Assembly (NCBI RefSeq): GCF_023227745.1
Contig: NZ_JALKBX010000003.1
Location: forward strand, 33,691 to 97,690
Origin: Natroniella acetigena
GTDB lineage: Bacteria > Bacillota > Halanaerobiia > Halobacteroidales > Halobacteroidaceae
DNA: 64,000 nt
Direction of reading: 5' to 3'
The notes under the pieces are model-generated. The model was not told where the DNA came from. It made no database searches and saw nothing but the letters and a program-made list of their open reading frames with translations. Both the position numbers and the translations under genes were made by a program. Shown here piece by piece: positions 35,892 to 44,198 of the stretch. The stretch's first letter is position 1. Every line of letters begins with the position of its first letter.

Positions 35892-36953
35892 ATGAAATTA
35901 GAATTTAATAGTGTTAATGAATTATTGAATGTAGGTGAGGAGTCTAAGTTAGGTAATTCTCCTGTAGTTACAATAATGGGAATGAAGAGGACAACTAGCA
36001 ATTTCTTACCTGTTTCTCATGATGGAGAAGGAAATGAGACTTATGTAGATAAGATAGAAGGATTATTAAGTAGAAAAGATGGAGTAAGGGCTGAATTTAT
36101 TGCTCGGAAGCAGGAAGGTATTGAACGAAGAGGTCAAATGAACTTGCTTAGAAATAAAGTTAATGAGTTAGCTAAGAAGAATGAATATGCAGACAATAAA
36201 AAGATTAAGAAATTTATTAAAGAAGATGATTTTAATAAACAATGGAAAGCGTTATTTGGACGAGAATGTGTCATTCCGCATAATTTATGTATTTCTTGTC
36301 CTAATTGTTCTTTATTTGGAGGTTGGAATCCAGATATAAATTCTACTAAAAGCAGAAGAAAGAATAGGTCAAAGTCACAAAAAACTTTCTCAAGAGTAAG
36401 AAATTTTGATACTTATTCTATACAAAAAGATGATAATTGTATTGTAAATGATGAATCAGTAGCAGGAATGAAGATAGGTAATCAAGTAGCAGAAGATAAT
36501 TCAGCAGCTACATCTTCTAACTTCCATTACTATGAAGCGGTCAAGTCGGGAGTTTATTTTCCTTTTATAGTGATGATTGAGAGAGCAACATTATTTGATG
36601 TAGCATCTTATCTAAAAGCAATTCGCTGGGCAGATAATCATGGCTATGGTAAATATAGTGCCCGCAATGGAAAGTTCCAAACTGAAGTTTGGGCTTTAGC
36701 TAATGGGCATCCTAAGTTTTCTATTTTAGATATTTTAGAGAAAGCAGAAGAACTTGATAATATTGAATATGAAAATTTCAAAGATATACTCACTTTTGAA
36801 GGAACTGCTTTATTAAAAGATAACCAAGAAGATATGGAGATTGAAATTAGAACTGAAGAAGATAAGCAGAATAAAAACATTAAGAGTATTGAAGATTTAG
36901 AAGATAAGTTTGAGGATGAATTTAAAAAGTATTTTGAAGCATTGATTAAGTAG
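35892..36953 (+). CDS. csc2: Type I-D Cas7 backbone subunit Csc2
   Basis: A 353-aa backbone protein that coats the crRNA. Typical Csc2 features are the N-terminal NSPVVTIMGMKRTTSNF, a zinc-binding CISCPNCSLFGGW, SRVRNFDTYSI and the EAVKSGVYFPFIVMIERATLFDVASYL core, with NHGYGKYSARNG after it. The acidic C-terminal 60 residues look disordered. Ribosome site GAGGAGGATG precedes the ATG; it follows cas10d by two bases. Confidence 0.88.
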   Translation: MKLEFNSVNELLNVGEESKLGNSPVVTIMGMKRTTSNFLPVSHDGEGNETYVDKIEGLLSRKDGVRAEFIARKQEGIERRGQMNLLRNKVNELAKKNEYADNKKIKKFIKEDDFNKQWKALFGRECVIPHNLCISCPNCSLFGGWNPDINSTKSRRKNRSKSQKTFSRVRNFDTYSIQKDDNCIVNDESVAGMKIGNQVAEDNSAATSSNFHYYEAVKSGVYFPFIVMIERATLFDVASYLKAIRWADNHGYGKYSARNGKFQTEVWALANGHPKFSILDILEKAEELDNIEYENFKDILTFEGTALLKDNQEDMEIEIRTEEDKQNKNIKSIEDLEDKFEDEFKKYFEALIK

Positions 36954-36965
36954 GGGGTGAGTTAA

Positions 36966-37748
36966 TTGGATAAAGAGGTTTATGGGAGGGCAATTATACT
37001 TAAAAACTGTGGTAGATTTCTTAATATAGCCTCTGACTTTGGTTCTGAATATAAGACTCATCCTTTTTTGACAGAGCAGATGGTTTATGCAGGATTGACT
37101 AGAGAGAATGAGTTGATTGGGAAGCGAGAATTACAACTAGAAAAAGGTCAAGTGCCAGATGATTATGATTTTAATGGCAGGTATAGGATTCCAAACGGAA
37201 GGTATTTCACTTGTGCTTATATAATTGATAAAAAAGATTATAAAAATGAGGGAAATATTAAACTTTGGAATAAGAATAGGGATAACTCTGATATTAATGA
37301 TTTTAATTCAATACAAGAAGATACAGGAAAAACAGCTCAGAATAATTTACCTACTTATGGTAATATAGAATGGATGTTACCTAATAATTATTTTATTACT
37401 TTTGCTATTTCAACTGATAAAGACTATTTTGAGAAGTATTATAAAGGCCAGACTTTTTATATGGGTAAGAAAAGAACAATGTTTCAAATAGAAGAAATGT
37501 CTGAAGTTGTTGTAGGGCAATCTAAACAAAGTGAAGCTGAGTTGTTTTTACCGATTCAACTTTCTCATCAAGAAGTAGAGAACTTTAATTATTATGAAAT
37601 CTTAACTTTAACGCAAAGATATATCTTATTAAAAGGTAAGACTAAAGAAATCAATAATTATCAATGGCAGCTAGAGTTTAAAGATTTAACTACAATAAAT
37701 TTGCCAAACTTTTTCGTAGATGGCTATTTAGGAATGGAGGACTGTTGA
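36966..37748 (+). CDS. csc1: Type I-D Cas5-like subunit Csc1
   Basis: A 260-aa protein between csc2 and cas6. The order and size fit Csc1, which caps the 5' handle of the crRNA. Visible stretches are FLNIASDFGSEYKTHPFLTEQ, NGRYRIPNGRYFTCAYI, NIEWMLPNNYFITFAIS and FYMGKKRTMFQIEE, alternating strands and glycines as in RAMP proteins. TTG start with GGGGGTGAG. Length is somewhat greater than usual for Csc1. Confidence 0.82.
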   Translation: MDKEVYGRAIILKNCGRFLNIASDFGSEYKTHPFLTEQMVYAGLTRENELIGKRELQLEKGQVPDDYDFNGRYRIPNGRYFTCAYIIDKKDYKNEGNIKLWNKNRDNSDINDFNSIQEDTGKTAQNNLPTYGNIEWMLPNNYFITFAISTDKDYFEKYYKGQTFYMGKKRTMFQIEEMSEVVVGQSKQSEAELFLPIQLSHQEVENFNYYEILTLTQRYILLKGKTKEINNYQWQLEFKDLTTINLPNFFVDGYLGMEDC

Positions 37749-37749
37749 T

Positions 37750-38712
37750 ATGGAGTTATCGATTACTCAGTTGTCATTTAAGCTAATTGCTAAGCAGAAA
37801 ATAAAATTGCCTAAACACCCTGGATCGACATTCCGGGGTGCCTTTGGGCATGCTTTAAGGAAATTATCTTGTAATGTTAGGAATGAAGAGTGTAAAGACT
37901 GTAATCTTAACCAAATGTGTGCTTATGCTCAATTATTCAATCCGCATTTAACTGAACAGGAAAAGGAAGAGACCTCCAATCGTTTCAATAATAAGCCACG
38001 CCCATTTGTTTTTGAACCTAAAACGAACGGACAAGAACTATTTAAGCCGAGCCAACAGATCAGCTTCAACCTGAACTTATTTGGTTATACTAGTCGGTTC
38101 TTACCTTATATTATTGAGAGTTGGCGGCTGTTGGAGCAAAAAGGAATTGGACTGGGAAGAGGGAAGTTTGTCTTATCTGAGATCTGGAGCGTTAATGATC
38201 TAACAGGAAAAGCTGAAAGGCTCTATTCTGAATACGCTAATTTAGTCCATAATTCCGAGATTAAGATTGATAATCAGGATGTTGATAGATTAAAGACTAA
38301 TTTAGCAAAACAGCAGTTGCGATTAAAATTGCTGACTCCAACACTATTAAAATATAAAGGGGATTATGTTGAGCAGATAGAGTTTCATATTTTAATGAGG
38401 AACTTATTTCGCCGCTTATCCAGTCTGAGTGCCTTTTATGGAGCTGAAAGATTGGATATTGATTTTGGATCTCATTTGGATCAAGCAGAAGAAGTGGATT
38501 TGGTTGAGGATAACGGAAGGTGGCAGACTTGGAAGCGATATTCGAATAAACAGCAGAAGAAAGTTAAGATGAAGGGGGGAGTAGGCGAGCTTAAATATCA
38601 GGGGGATTTAGAGAGATTTTTACCTTATTTAATTTTAGGGCAGTATACTCATGTAGGTAAGAATACTGTCTTTGGCTTAGGGGAGTATAAGATATTATTC
38701 ATTGAGCAATAA
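37750..38712 (+). CDS. cas6: CRISPR RNA endonuclease Cas6
   Basis: A 320-aa RAMP nuclease that cuts the pre-crRNA in each repeat. Seen are PGSTFRGAFGHALRKLSC, a four-cysteine patch CNVRNEECKDCNLNQMC, GIGLGRGKFVL, the helical FHILMRNLFRRLSSLSAFYG, and the C-terminal glycine-rich loop HVGKNTVFGLGEY typical of Cas6. It is the last gene of the effector operon and starts just after csc1. Confidence 0.9.
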   Translation: MELSITQLSFKLIAKQKIKLPKHPGSTFRGAFGHALRKLSCNVRNEECKDCNLNQMCAYAQLFNPHLTEQEKEETSNRFNNKPRPFVFEPKTNGQELFKPSQQISFNLNLFGYTSRFLPYIIESWRLLEQKGIGLGRGKFVLSEIWSVNDLTGKAERLYSEYANLVHNSEIKIDNQDVDRLKTNLAKQQLRLKLLTPTLLKYKGDYVEQIEFHILMRNLFRRLSSLSAFYGAERLDIDFGSHLDQAEEVDLVEDNGRWQTWKRYSNKQQKKVKMKGGVGELKYQGDLERFLPYLILGQYTHVGKNTVFGLGEYKILFIEQ

Positions 38713-38780
38713 TATCTTTTGATTAAAAAGAGGAATTTAATGATAAATATAGAAAAGATTATATAGAGTTGAAAATGTAA

Positions 38781-39003
38781 TTTCGCAAACTGGGGTAAAA
38801 GGAACTAGTGAGGGGTTTTAGTACTAGAACTGATTAGTTCTTAAAATCTTATTAAAGCCTGTCAATTCAAGGGTTGATTAGGGTTTCGCAAAGCCCCTAG
38901 GTTTTCGTACAAGATTGGGTTTGCGAAAAGTTTGAGGTGATTTGTGAAAATGAAAGTACCGTGAAGCCTGTTATCATAGGGTCGAGGATATTGAAATTTC
39001 GCG
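38781..39003 (+). promoter_or_regulatory. CRISPR leader of array 2
   Basis: A 223-bp near-copy of the array 1 leader, with the same TTTCGCAAA and TTTGCGAAA motifs and the same AGAACT hairpin. It starts 68 bp after the cas6 stop and ends at the first repeat. The few differences cluster near the distal end, so the part next to the array is the most constrained. Confidence 0.85.
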
Positions 39004-41021
39004 GTTACAACACTTACTCCGTTAAGTAGGAGACTGAAAGATCAACACTCATTATCTATCACCTAGCATCTTGCTACGTTACAACACTTACTCCGTTAAG
39101 TAGGAGACTGAAAGCTCCACCTACTGCTGCCAATGGGCCAGTCACAAACGTTACAACACTTACTCCGTTAAGTAGGAGACTGAAAGTCTATCTATCTCAT
39201 TAGCTGATACATCTTGACTTGGTTACAACACTTACTCCGTTAAGTAGGAGACTGAAAGTTTACCGAGTGAAAAAGAGTTGAATTTGATAGTGAAGTTACA
39301 ACACTTACTCCGTTAAGTAGGAGACTGAAAGTCCATCATTAACACTAATCAGCATCTTGTCTTTGCAAGTTACAACACTTACTCCGTTAAGTAGGAGACT
39401 GAAAGCCTGCTGTTCCAACTTCATTAGTTACACTTTCTAGACGTTACAACACTTACTCCGTTAAGTAGGAGACTGAAAGCTCCCTCTCTGTCGACTTCTA
39501 TGAAGCTAAGAAAAGAGTGTTACAACACTTACTCCGTTAAGTAGGAGACTGAAAGTCTAGCACTTCATTATTAGCCTTAGTTACCTTCTTGAGTTACAAC
39601 ACTTACTCCGTTAAGTAGGAGACTGAAAGCAATACTGGTGGGCTCAATTTCAAAGGTATCACTTTGGTTACAACACTTACTCCGTTAAGTAGGAGACTGA
39701 AAGTGATGTTCTTTTTGTCTGTGTCTGGGTTGTAGTATTCAGTTACAACACTTACTCCGTTAAGTAGGAGACTGAAAGTTCTTGACGGACTAGTTGAAGC
39801 TGGGATATTAGAAAGTTACAACACTTACTCCGTTAAGTAGGAGACTGAAAGGTCAGAGTTGCCAGATGATGCCGAGAGGTTGATTAAGTTACAACACTTA
39901 CTCCGTTAAGTAGGAGACTGAAAGCTATTGAACCCGCTATTTCTGTCATAATCTCCTAAGTTACAACACTTACTCCGTTAAGTAGGAGACTGAAAGTGTT
40001 CATAGCATAAGTTGGAACTTCAATCAACTCTGAGTTACAACACTTACTCCGTTAAGTAGGAGACTGAAAGTAACCTTACTGCTCATCTTCTGTTTTCCTC
40101 TCTAAGTTACAACACTTACTCCGTTAAGTAGGAGACTGAAAGAGTAATTTCCATCGAACAGGTTTTTCTCACCTATCAAGTTACAACACTTACTCCGTTA
40201 AGTAGGAGACTGAAAGAGCAATTCTAGCATCAAATTCTACTTCTTTGTCACGTTACAACACTTACTCCGTTAAGTAGGAGACTGAAAGACTGACACAGTT
40301 GATTCAGTAGTTGATGGATTCAACGTTACAACACTTACTCCGTTAAGTAGGAGACTGAAAGACGATATAGTGTATAATATAGTTAAGAGTTAAGAAGTTA
40401 CAACACTTACTCCGTTAAGTAGGAGACTGAAAGACTCTAAGATAGACGAGTTAAGCAATCAAGCAGAAGTTACAACACTTACTCCGTTAAGTAGGAGACT
40501 GAAAGTACGAGATGGACGACCCGTATAAAGCCAATAATAAATTAGGTTACAACACTTACTCCGTTAAGTAGGAGACTGAAAGATTACAGGGATAGCTGTT
40601 GTTGAAGTTGATGCTAGGTTACAACACTTACTCCGTTAAGTAGGAGACTGAAAGGACAAGGCGACTATTGAACCATTGGACGGTCAAGGGTTACAACACT
40701 TACTCCGTTAAGTAGGAGACTGAAAGGCCTGTCTATATCTCTCAGCACTATAAAATGTTTCTTGGTTACAACACTTACTCCGTTAAGTAGGAGACTGAAA
40801 GTATTATTCTGCTGCAATTACACAAATCATTTTTAATGTTACAACACTTACTCCGTTAAGTAGGAGACTGAAAGCATCTATAACACTCATCATAACTCAT
40901 TATTCATCATCTCGTTACAACACTTACTCCGTTAAGTAGGAGACTGAAAGCAGAATTATTCAGAAGCACTAAGAGAGTTAGCTGAGTTACAACACTTACT
41001 CCGTTAAGTAGGAGACAAAAG
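39004..41021 (+). CRISPR. CRISPR array 2: 28 repeats, 27 spacers
   Basis: It uses the same 37-nt repeat and orientation as array 1. I count 27 intact repeats and one degenerate final repeat at 40986-41021 with the same GGAGACAAAAG ending as in array 1. Spacers are 35-40 nt and none repeats a spacer of array 1. One spacer (39115-39149) matches a phage tape measure motif in translation. The array follows cas6 and so completes a cas locus flanked by arrays on both sides. Confidence 0.98.
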
Positions 41022-41337
41022 GGCAATGAATAGAGAATAGTTAATATTGAATAGTAGAGATCAAAAAAAGACTTTAAATAAAGTAAATTAAAGCAATAAA
41101 AAAGATATATTGTTTAAATTTTTTCAACTATTAATTATTAAATATTAGATATTAAATGCTTTTTAAACTCCGTTAAGTAGGAGACAAAAGAGCAATGAAT
41201 AGAGAATAGTTAATATTGAATAGTAGAGATCAAAAAAGACTTTAAATAAAGTAAGTTAAAGCAATAAAAAAGATATATTGTTTTAGCTTTTCAACTATTA
41301 ATTATTAAATGTTAGATATTAAATGCTTTTTAAGCTT
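41022..41337 (+). repeat. Array 2 trailer: two copies of a repeat-ended module
   Basis: Unit one (41022-41190) starts GGCAATGAATAGAGAATAG and ends with a truncated repeat at 41167-41190. Unit two (41191 to about 41337) repeats the same sequence nearly unchanged and then stops without a repeat remnant. Both are close to the first unit after array 1. They resemble giant spacers between half-repeats. No gene is visible. Confidence 0.75.
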
Positions 41338-41356
41338 CGCAATCTAGGGGATGGAA

Positions 41357-41456
41357 GCGTCATGACCAGTATCTTAAAAAGAGAATATTTGATTTAATCA
41401 AACTATCATCTTTTATGGTGATAGTTTTTTTATTACAAGGCGACTGGTCATCACGC
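41357..41456 (+). terminator. Terminator within a larger inverted repeat
   Basis: GCGTCATGACCAGT (41357-41370) pairs with 41443-41456 with one mismatch. Inside lies a hairpin, AACTATCATC against GGTGATAGTT, at 41401-41426, followed by seven T. The inner part is a good intrinsic terminator that could end array 2 transcripts. The outer pair may be the remains of an inserted element. Confidence 0.6.
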
Positions 41457-41631
41457 TAATGTTCTATTTATCTTAAGTAAATTTTTCTTAAACCTCACTT
41501 AAGTTAGTAGTTAACACCCAAAATTGATTGTCATTAATATCTTTCTGGTGCATAACACTTATATCATTAGTGGAAAAATTATCAGATAACAATTAGATGT
41601 CGCTAAACCTCTTTTGCTCCCCTCTTTTTTT

Positions 41632-41668
41632 ATTTGTATTGCATAATATGTAATACAAATGTTATAAT
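41632..41668 (+). promoter_or_regulatory. Promoter with overlapping palindromic operator
   Basis: A TTGCAT box (41639-41644) and TATAAT (41663-41668) are 18 bp apart. A 29-bp palindrome (41632-41660, 13 of 14 pairs, outer half ATTTGTATT) covers the -35 box and spacer. AbrB-type antitoxins bind such dyads and repress their own operon, so this is the likely autoregulatory site. Confidence 0.7.
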
Positions 41669-41686
41669 ATAAGTGAGGTGATATTT

Positions 41687-41911
41687 ATGAAAACTATAAA
41701 ACTGCGTAAAGTTGGAAATAGTTATGGGTTTACTATTCCTAAGGAACTAATGGAAAAATACCAATTAAAAGAAGGAGAAGAACTACATGTCATTGAAGAG
41801 AATGATGGATTTACCTTAACTCCTTATGACCCTGATTTTGAAGAATGGACTGAATCTTTTAAAAAGACTAATGAAAAATACAAGAACACATTAAAGGCAT
41901 TAGCAGAATGA
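41687..41911 (+). CDS. AbrB/MazE-type antitoxin
   Basis: A 74-aa protein with the swapped-hairpin DNA-binding fold: TIKLRKVGNSYGFTIPKEL followed by EKYQLKEGEELHVIEENDGFTLTP. The C-terminal tail would bind and neutralise the toxin encoded next, with which it overlaps by four bases. ATG 41687 sits after GAGGTGATATTT; the GTG three codons earlier is not needed. Confidence 0.88.
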   Translation: MKTIKLRKVGNSYGFTIPKELMEKYQLKEGEELHVIEENDGFTLTPYDPDFEEWTESFKKTNEKYKNTLKALAE

Positions 41912-42300
41912 AAGATATAATTTTTATTCCAAAGCAAATGATCTTACATTTTCATGAACAGCTTATTCAACTTTATGGAGGTAGTACAGGTATAAGAGAT
42001 GAAGAATTATTAGATTCAGCTCTTGAACAGCCAAAAGCAACTTTTGATGAATCTTATTTGCATGATTCAATATTTAAAATGGCATCAGCTTATGGTTTCC
42101 ATCTATGTAAAAACCACCCTTTTATAGATGGAAATAAACGTATTACACTTGTTGCCATGGATACATTCCTACAAAAAAATGGTTATGAAATAACTGCTTC
42201 TGAAAAAGAAACTTATAAAATAATAATCGCTCTTTCATCTGGCGAAATATCAAAAGAAGAGCTTACAAAATGGTTAAAACAAAATACTAATTCTATTTAA
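41908..42300 (+). CDS. doc: Doc-family toxin (Fic fold)
   Basis: A 130-aa death-on-curing type protein. The Fic motif HPFIDGNKRITL (about 70-81) is intact, and the N-terminal FIPKQMILHFHEQLIQLYGG and IRDEELLDSALEQPKATF are typical. Doc phosphorylates elongation factor Tu and stops translation. It is paired with an AbrB-type antitoxin rather than Phd, a known alternative pairing. The ATG overlaps the antitoxin stop. Confidence 0.9.
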   Translation: MKDIIFIPKQMILHFHEQLIQLYGGSTGIRDEELLDSALEQPKATFDESYLHDSIFKMASAYGFHLCKNHPFIDGNKRITLVAMDTFLQKNGYEITASEKETYKIIIALSSGEISKEELTKWLKQNTNSI

Positions 42301-42354
42301 CCCCTTGGTATTTAAAGTAAATAATCTACTGAGTCATTCAGTAAAAATATTATA

Positions 42355-42660
42355 TAATTTGGGAATGTCAACTACTCCACCCTAATCAGAAACAAGATTA
42401 GGATGGAGCTTGAAAAAGCTCCGTAGTGGAATAGGAGATTAGTCTAAGCGATGTCTTCTCTAAGGTGAAGGCAAATGAGCTATATTCGGGATTGAGTGTT
42501 TGATATACACCCTAGAATACTTCTCTAGTTCTAGGCTCTGGAAGTTGTGGTGGACGACCTCATATCGTTATTCCTAGATATGCAACATCATCACAACTTA
42601 TGCCTATCCCAACATTGACGAAGAGAACCACCTCCAATTTTGGAGAGATAACCTTTACAG
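42355..42660 (+). ncRNA. Omega RNA (HEARO) of the IscB element
   Basis: The 330 bp before the IscB stub show the features of an IscB-associated guide scaffold: AACTACTCCACCCTAATC pairs with GATTAGGATGGAG, then GAGCTTGAAAAAGCTCC forms a hairpin, followed by further paired blocks (CCTAGAATACTTC and CTAGTTCTAGG, AAGTTGTGGTGG and CATCACAACTT). The RNA runs toward the protein gene, as in known HEARO loci. The guide would lie at the 5' end, near 42340-42365. Boundaries are approximate. Confidence 0.75.
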
Positions 42661-42692
42661 GTTGTAAATAATAGTTTTAAGGAAGTGACAAT

Positions 42693-42944
42693 ATGGAAGA
42701 GAAAGTATATGTTCAAGACAAAAATGGTAAAGCTTTAGATCCTACTACAAAACCAAGAGCTAGAAAGTTAATAGACAAAGGTAGAGCTAAAGTAGTACAA
42801 AGAGAACCATTTACTATTAAAATATTAGATAGAAAAAAAGAAAATTCTTATACTAAAGATGTAACTTTAGGTATAGATGCAGGATATAAGAAAGTAGGTT
42901 TTTCTGCAATCAATAAAATTTTAGTCAGCAGACTCTTATCTTAA
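42693..42944 (+). pseudogene. iscB: IscB N-terminal remnant (PLMP domain and start of RuvC)
   Basis: The 83-aa frame carries the PLMP domain (YVQDKNGKALDPTTKPRARK, then LIDKGRAKVVQREPFTIKIL) and the RuvC-I motif VTLGIDAGYKKVGFSA. After that it turns into unrelated NKILVSRLLS and stops inside a terminator hairpin. Full IscB proteins have about 400-500 aa with RuvC-II, HNH and RuvC-III, so more than 300 residues are deleted. AAGGAAGTGAC precedes the ATG. It cannot be an active nuclease alone. Confidence 0.88.
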
Positions 42945-42967
42945 TAGATAAGGGTTTTTATTTTTTA
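42932..42967 (+). terminator. Terminator at the IscB break
   Basis: CTTATC and GATAAG form a stem around TTAATA, followed by GGTTTTTATTTTTT. The IscB stub frame ends inside it. This suggests that the deletion joined the stub to the terminator region of the lost 3' end. Confidence 0.65.
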
Positions 42968-43307
42968 CTGGGTATTAGGACTGCATAATTCTTGGTATTT
43001 ACAATAATCACATTCCTTTAATTGCTTTGCTGTCATCATATTTCTTAAAATAATAATAGGCATAGATATAAAGCTGTTCCTTATCATAATTAGGGTTATA
43101 TTTTCCTGTCTTCCAATCTACAATGATAGTATCTTCTATAGAATCTCGATAAATAAGATTAGGGATTGCAAAGAGTTTAATATTATCCTCCCAGCCATTA
43201 TGTGAAGCATAATAGTGGTAGTAGTATTTACGAAGACAATCATGAAATGAATTTTTTCTAGAATATGATCAAGAAAACTCAAGATATTCCCTTCTTATAT
43301 AAGCCAT
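42965..43307 (-). pseudogene. Broken PD-(D/E)XK nuclease gene
   Basis: Read on the minus strand, AGGAGGG and ATG (43307) start MAYIRREYLEFS, then a stop. A shifted frame continues SYSRKNSFHDCLRKYYYHYY, then ASHNGWED, LFAIPNLIYRD, the nuclease motif TIIVDWKTGKYNPNYDKEQL, and a second frame break before CDYCKYQELC. The SYSR...C...YYY start, DWKTG motif and C-terminal cysteines match Cas4/RecB-like iron-sulfur nucleases. At least two frameshifts and an internal deletion make it non-functional. Confidence 0.75.
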
Positions 43308-43539
43308 TTGCAGCCCTCCTTGTATGCTTCTAGTTAGATAGAGCAAATTAATATCAAGCAATAATTAACTATTATCAGGCTAAACTATATTAAGCTTATG
43401 TTGTTATTTTTTCTAGATTAGTATTCTCAGTAAGAAAAACATAGTATAGTTGCTACTTATTTTTGGATATTATTCATAGTTATTTTTTAATGGTGGAATA
43501 TATTATAATCATAATTTAATTAATTGTCAGGAGGAATTT

Positions 43540-44013
43540 ATGACCTATAAAACCCATGGTTTAACAGGGATAGTCTTATCATTATTATATATGTTACTAG
43601 TAGGATTAAATGATCCCCTTCCTTTAATAGTAGCTTGGTTTGCTGCATTAATACCTGATTTAGATCATCCTAAGAGTTGGTTAAGTAGAAGAGTTCCAAT
43701 ACTTCCCAAGCTAATAAGTTCTTTATGTAAACATAGAGGGTTTACTCATTCATTATTAGGGCTATTTTTATTTACTCTTATCTTCTTTTTGATAACAAGA
43801 AACTATCTATCTATAGATTATACTATCTATTTTGCTATAGGATATTTTAGTCACTTACTAGCTGACTCACTTACGGTCAGTGGTGTTAATTTTTTCTATC
43901 CTGATAAGACGAAGTATGGATTAAGATTAATTAAGACAAATAGTACTGCTGAGTTGTTATTCAGTCTAGTCTTAATAATATCTATAGTTATAATTGCTCC
44001 GATGATTTGGTAA
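43540..44013 (+). CDS. Membrane metal-dependent hydrolase (YdjM/LexA-binding type)
   Basis: A 157-aa integral membrane protein with four or five hydrophobic segments. It carries the conserved metal-ligand pattern MTYKTHGLTG, ALIPDLDHPKSW, KHRGFTHSLLG and YFSHLLADSLT, which defines this hydrolase family. Substrate is unknown. ATG follows CAGGAGGAATTT. It is the last gene before the second att repeat, so it belongs to the bracketed region. Confidence 0.85.
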   Translation: MTYKTHGLTGIVLSLLYMLLVGLNDPLPLIVAWFAALIPDLDHPKSWLSRRVPILPKLISSLCKHRGFTHSLLGLFLFTLIFFLITRNYLSIDYTIYFAIGYFSHLLADSLTVSGVNFFYPDKTKYGLRLIKTNSTAELLFSLVLIISIVIIAPMIW

Positions 44014-44155
44014 TATAAAAAATTAGTTGAGGTTGTTGGCCCTTTTGTGTTTTTAATTATATTCAATGAAATTAGAACTACCCTGAACCCTATTATGCCA
44101 GGTTTTATAATTTTAATATTTCTTTAAAAAAACTTATCTACAACTCTGGGGTGCA

Positions 44156-44196
44156 GGGTCGCTGGTTCAAATCCAGTCAGCCCGACCAGCTATAAA
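44156..44196 (+). repeat. att-like direct repeat, copy 2 (tRNA-Pro 3' end)
   Basis: Identical over 41 bp to 22256-22296, and similar but not identical just upstream (CTGGGG and GCAGGG). It holds the T-arm, acceptor 3' strand and CCA of a tRNA-Pro, without the 5' half. Being farther from the prophage, it may be the original chromosomal end of a tandem integration, or the end of a separate element carrying the CRISPR locus. Confidence 0.75.
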
Positions 44197-44198
44197 GT

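Noticed and set aside
22706..41021. Self-targeting spacers against the resident prophage
   Set aside because: By eye I found no full-length match of any spacer in 1-22035. The best, to the tape measure gene, covers only part of the spacer with mismatches. An exact search would be decisive.
42693..42944. A functional small RNA-guided nuclease
   Set aside because: The frame lacks RuvC-II, HNH and RuvC-III, so it cannot be a working IscB on its own.
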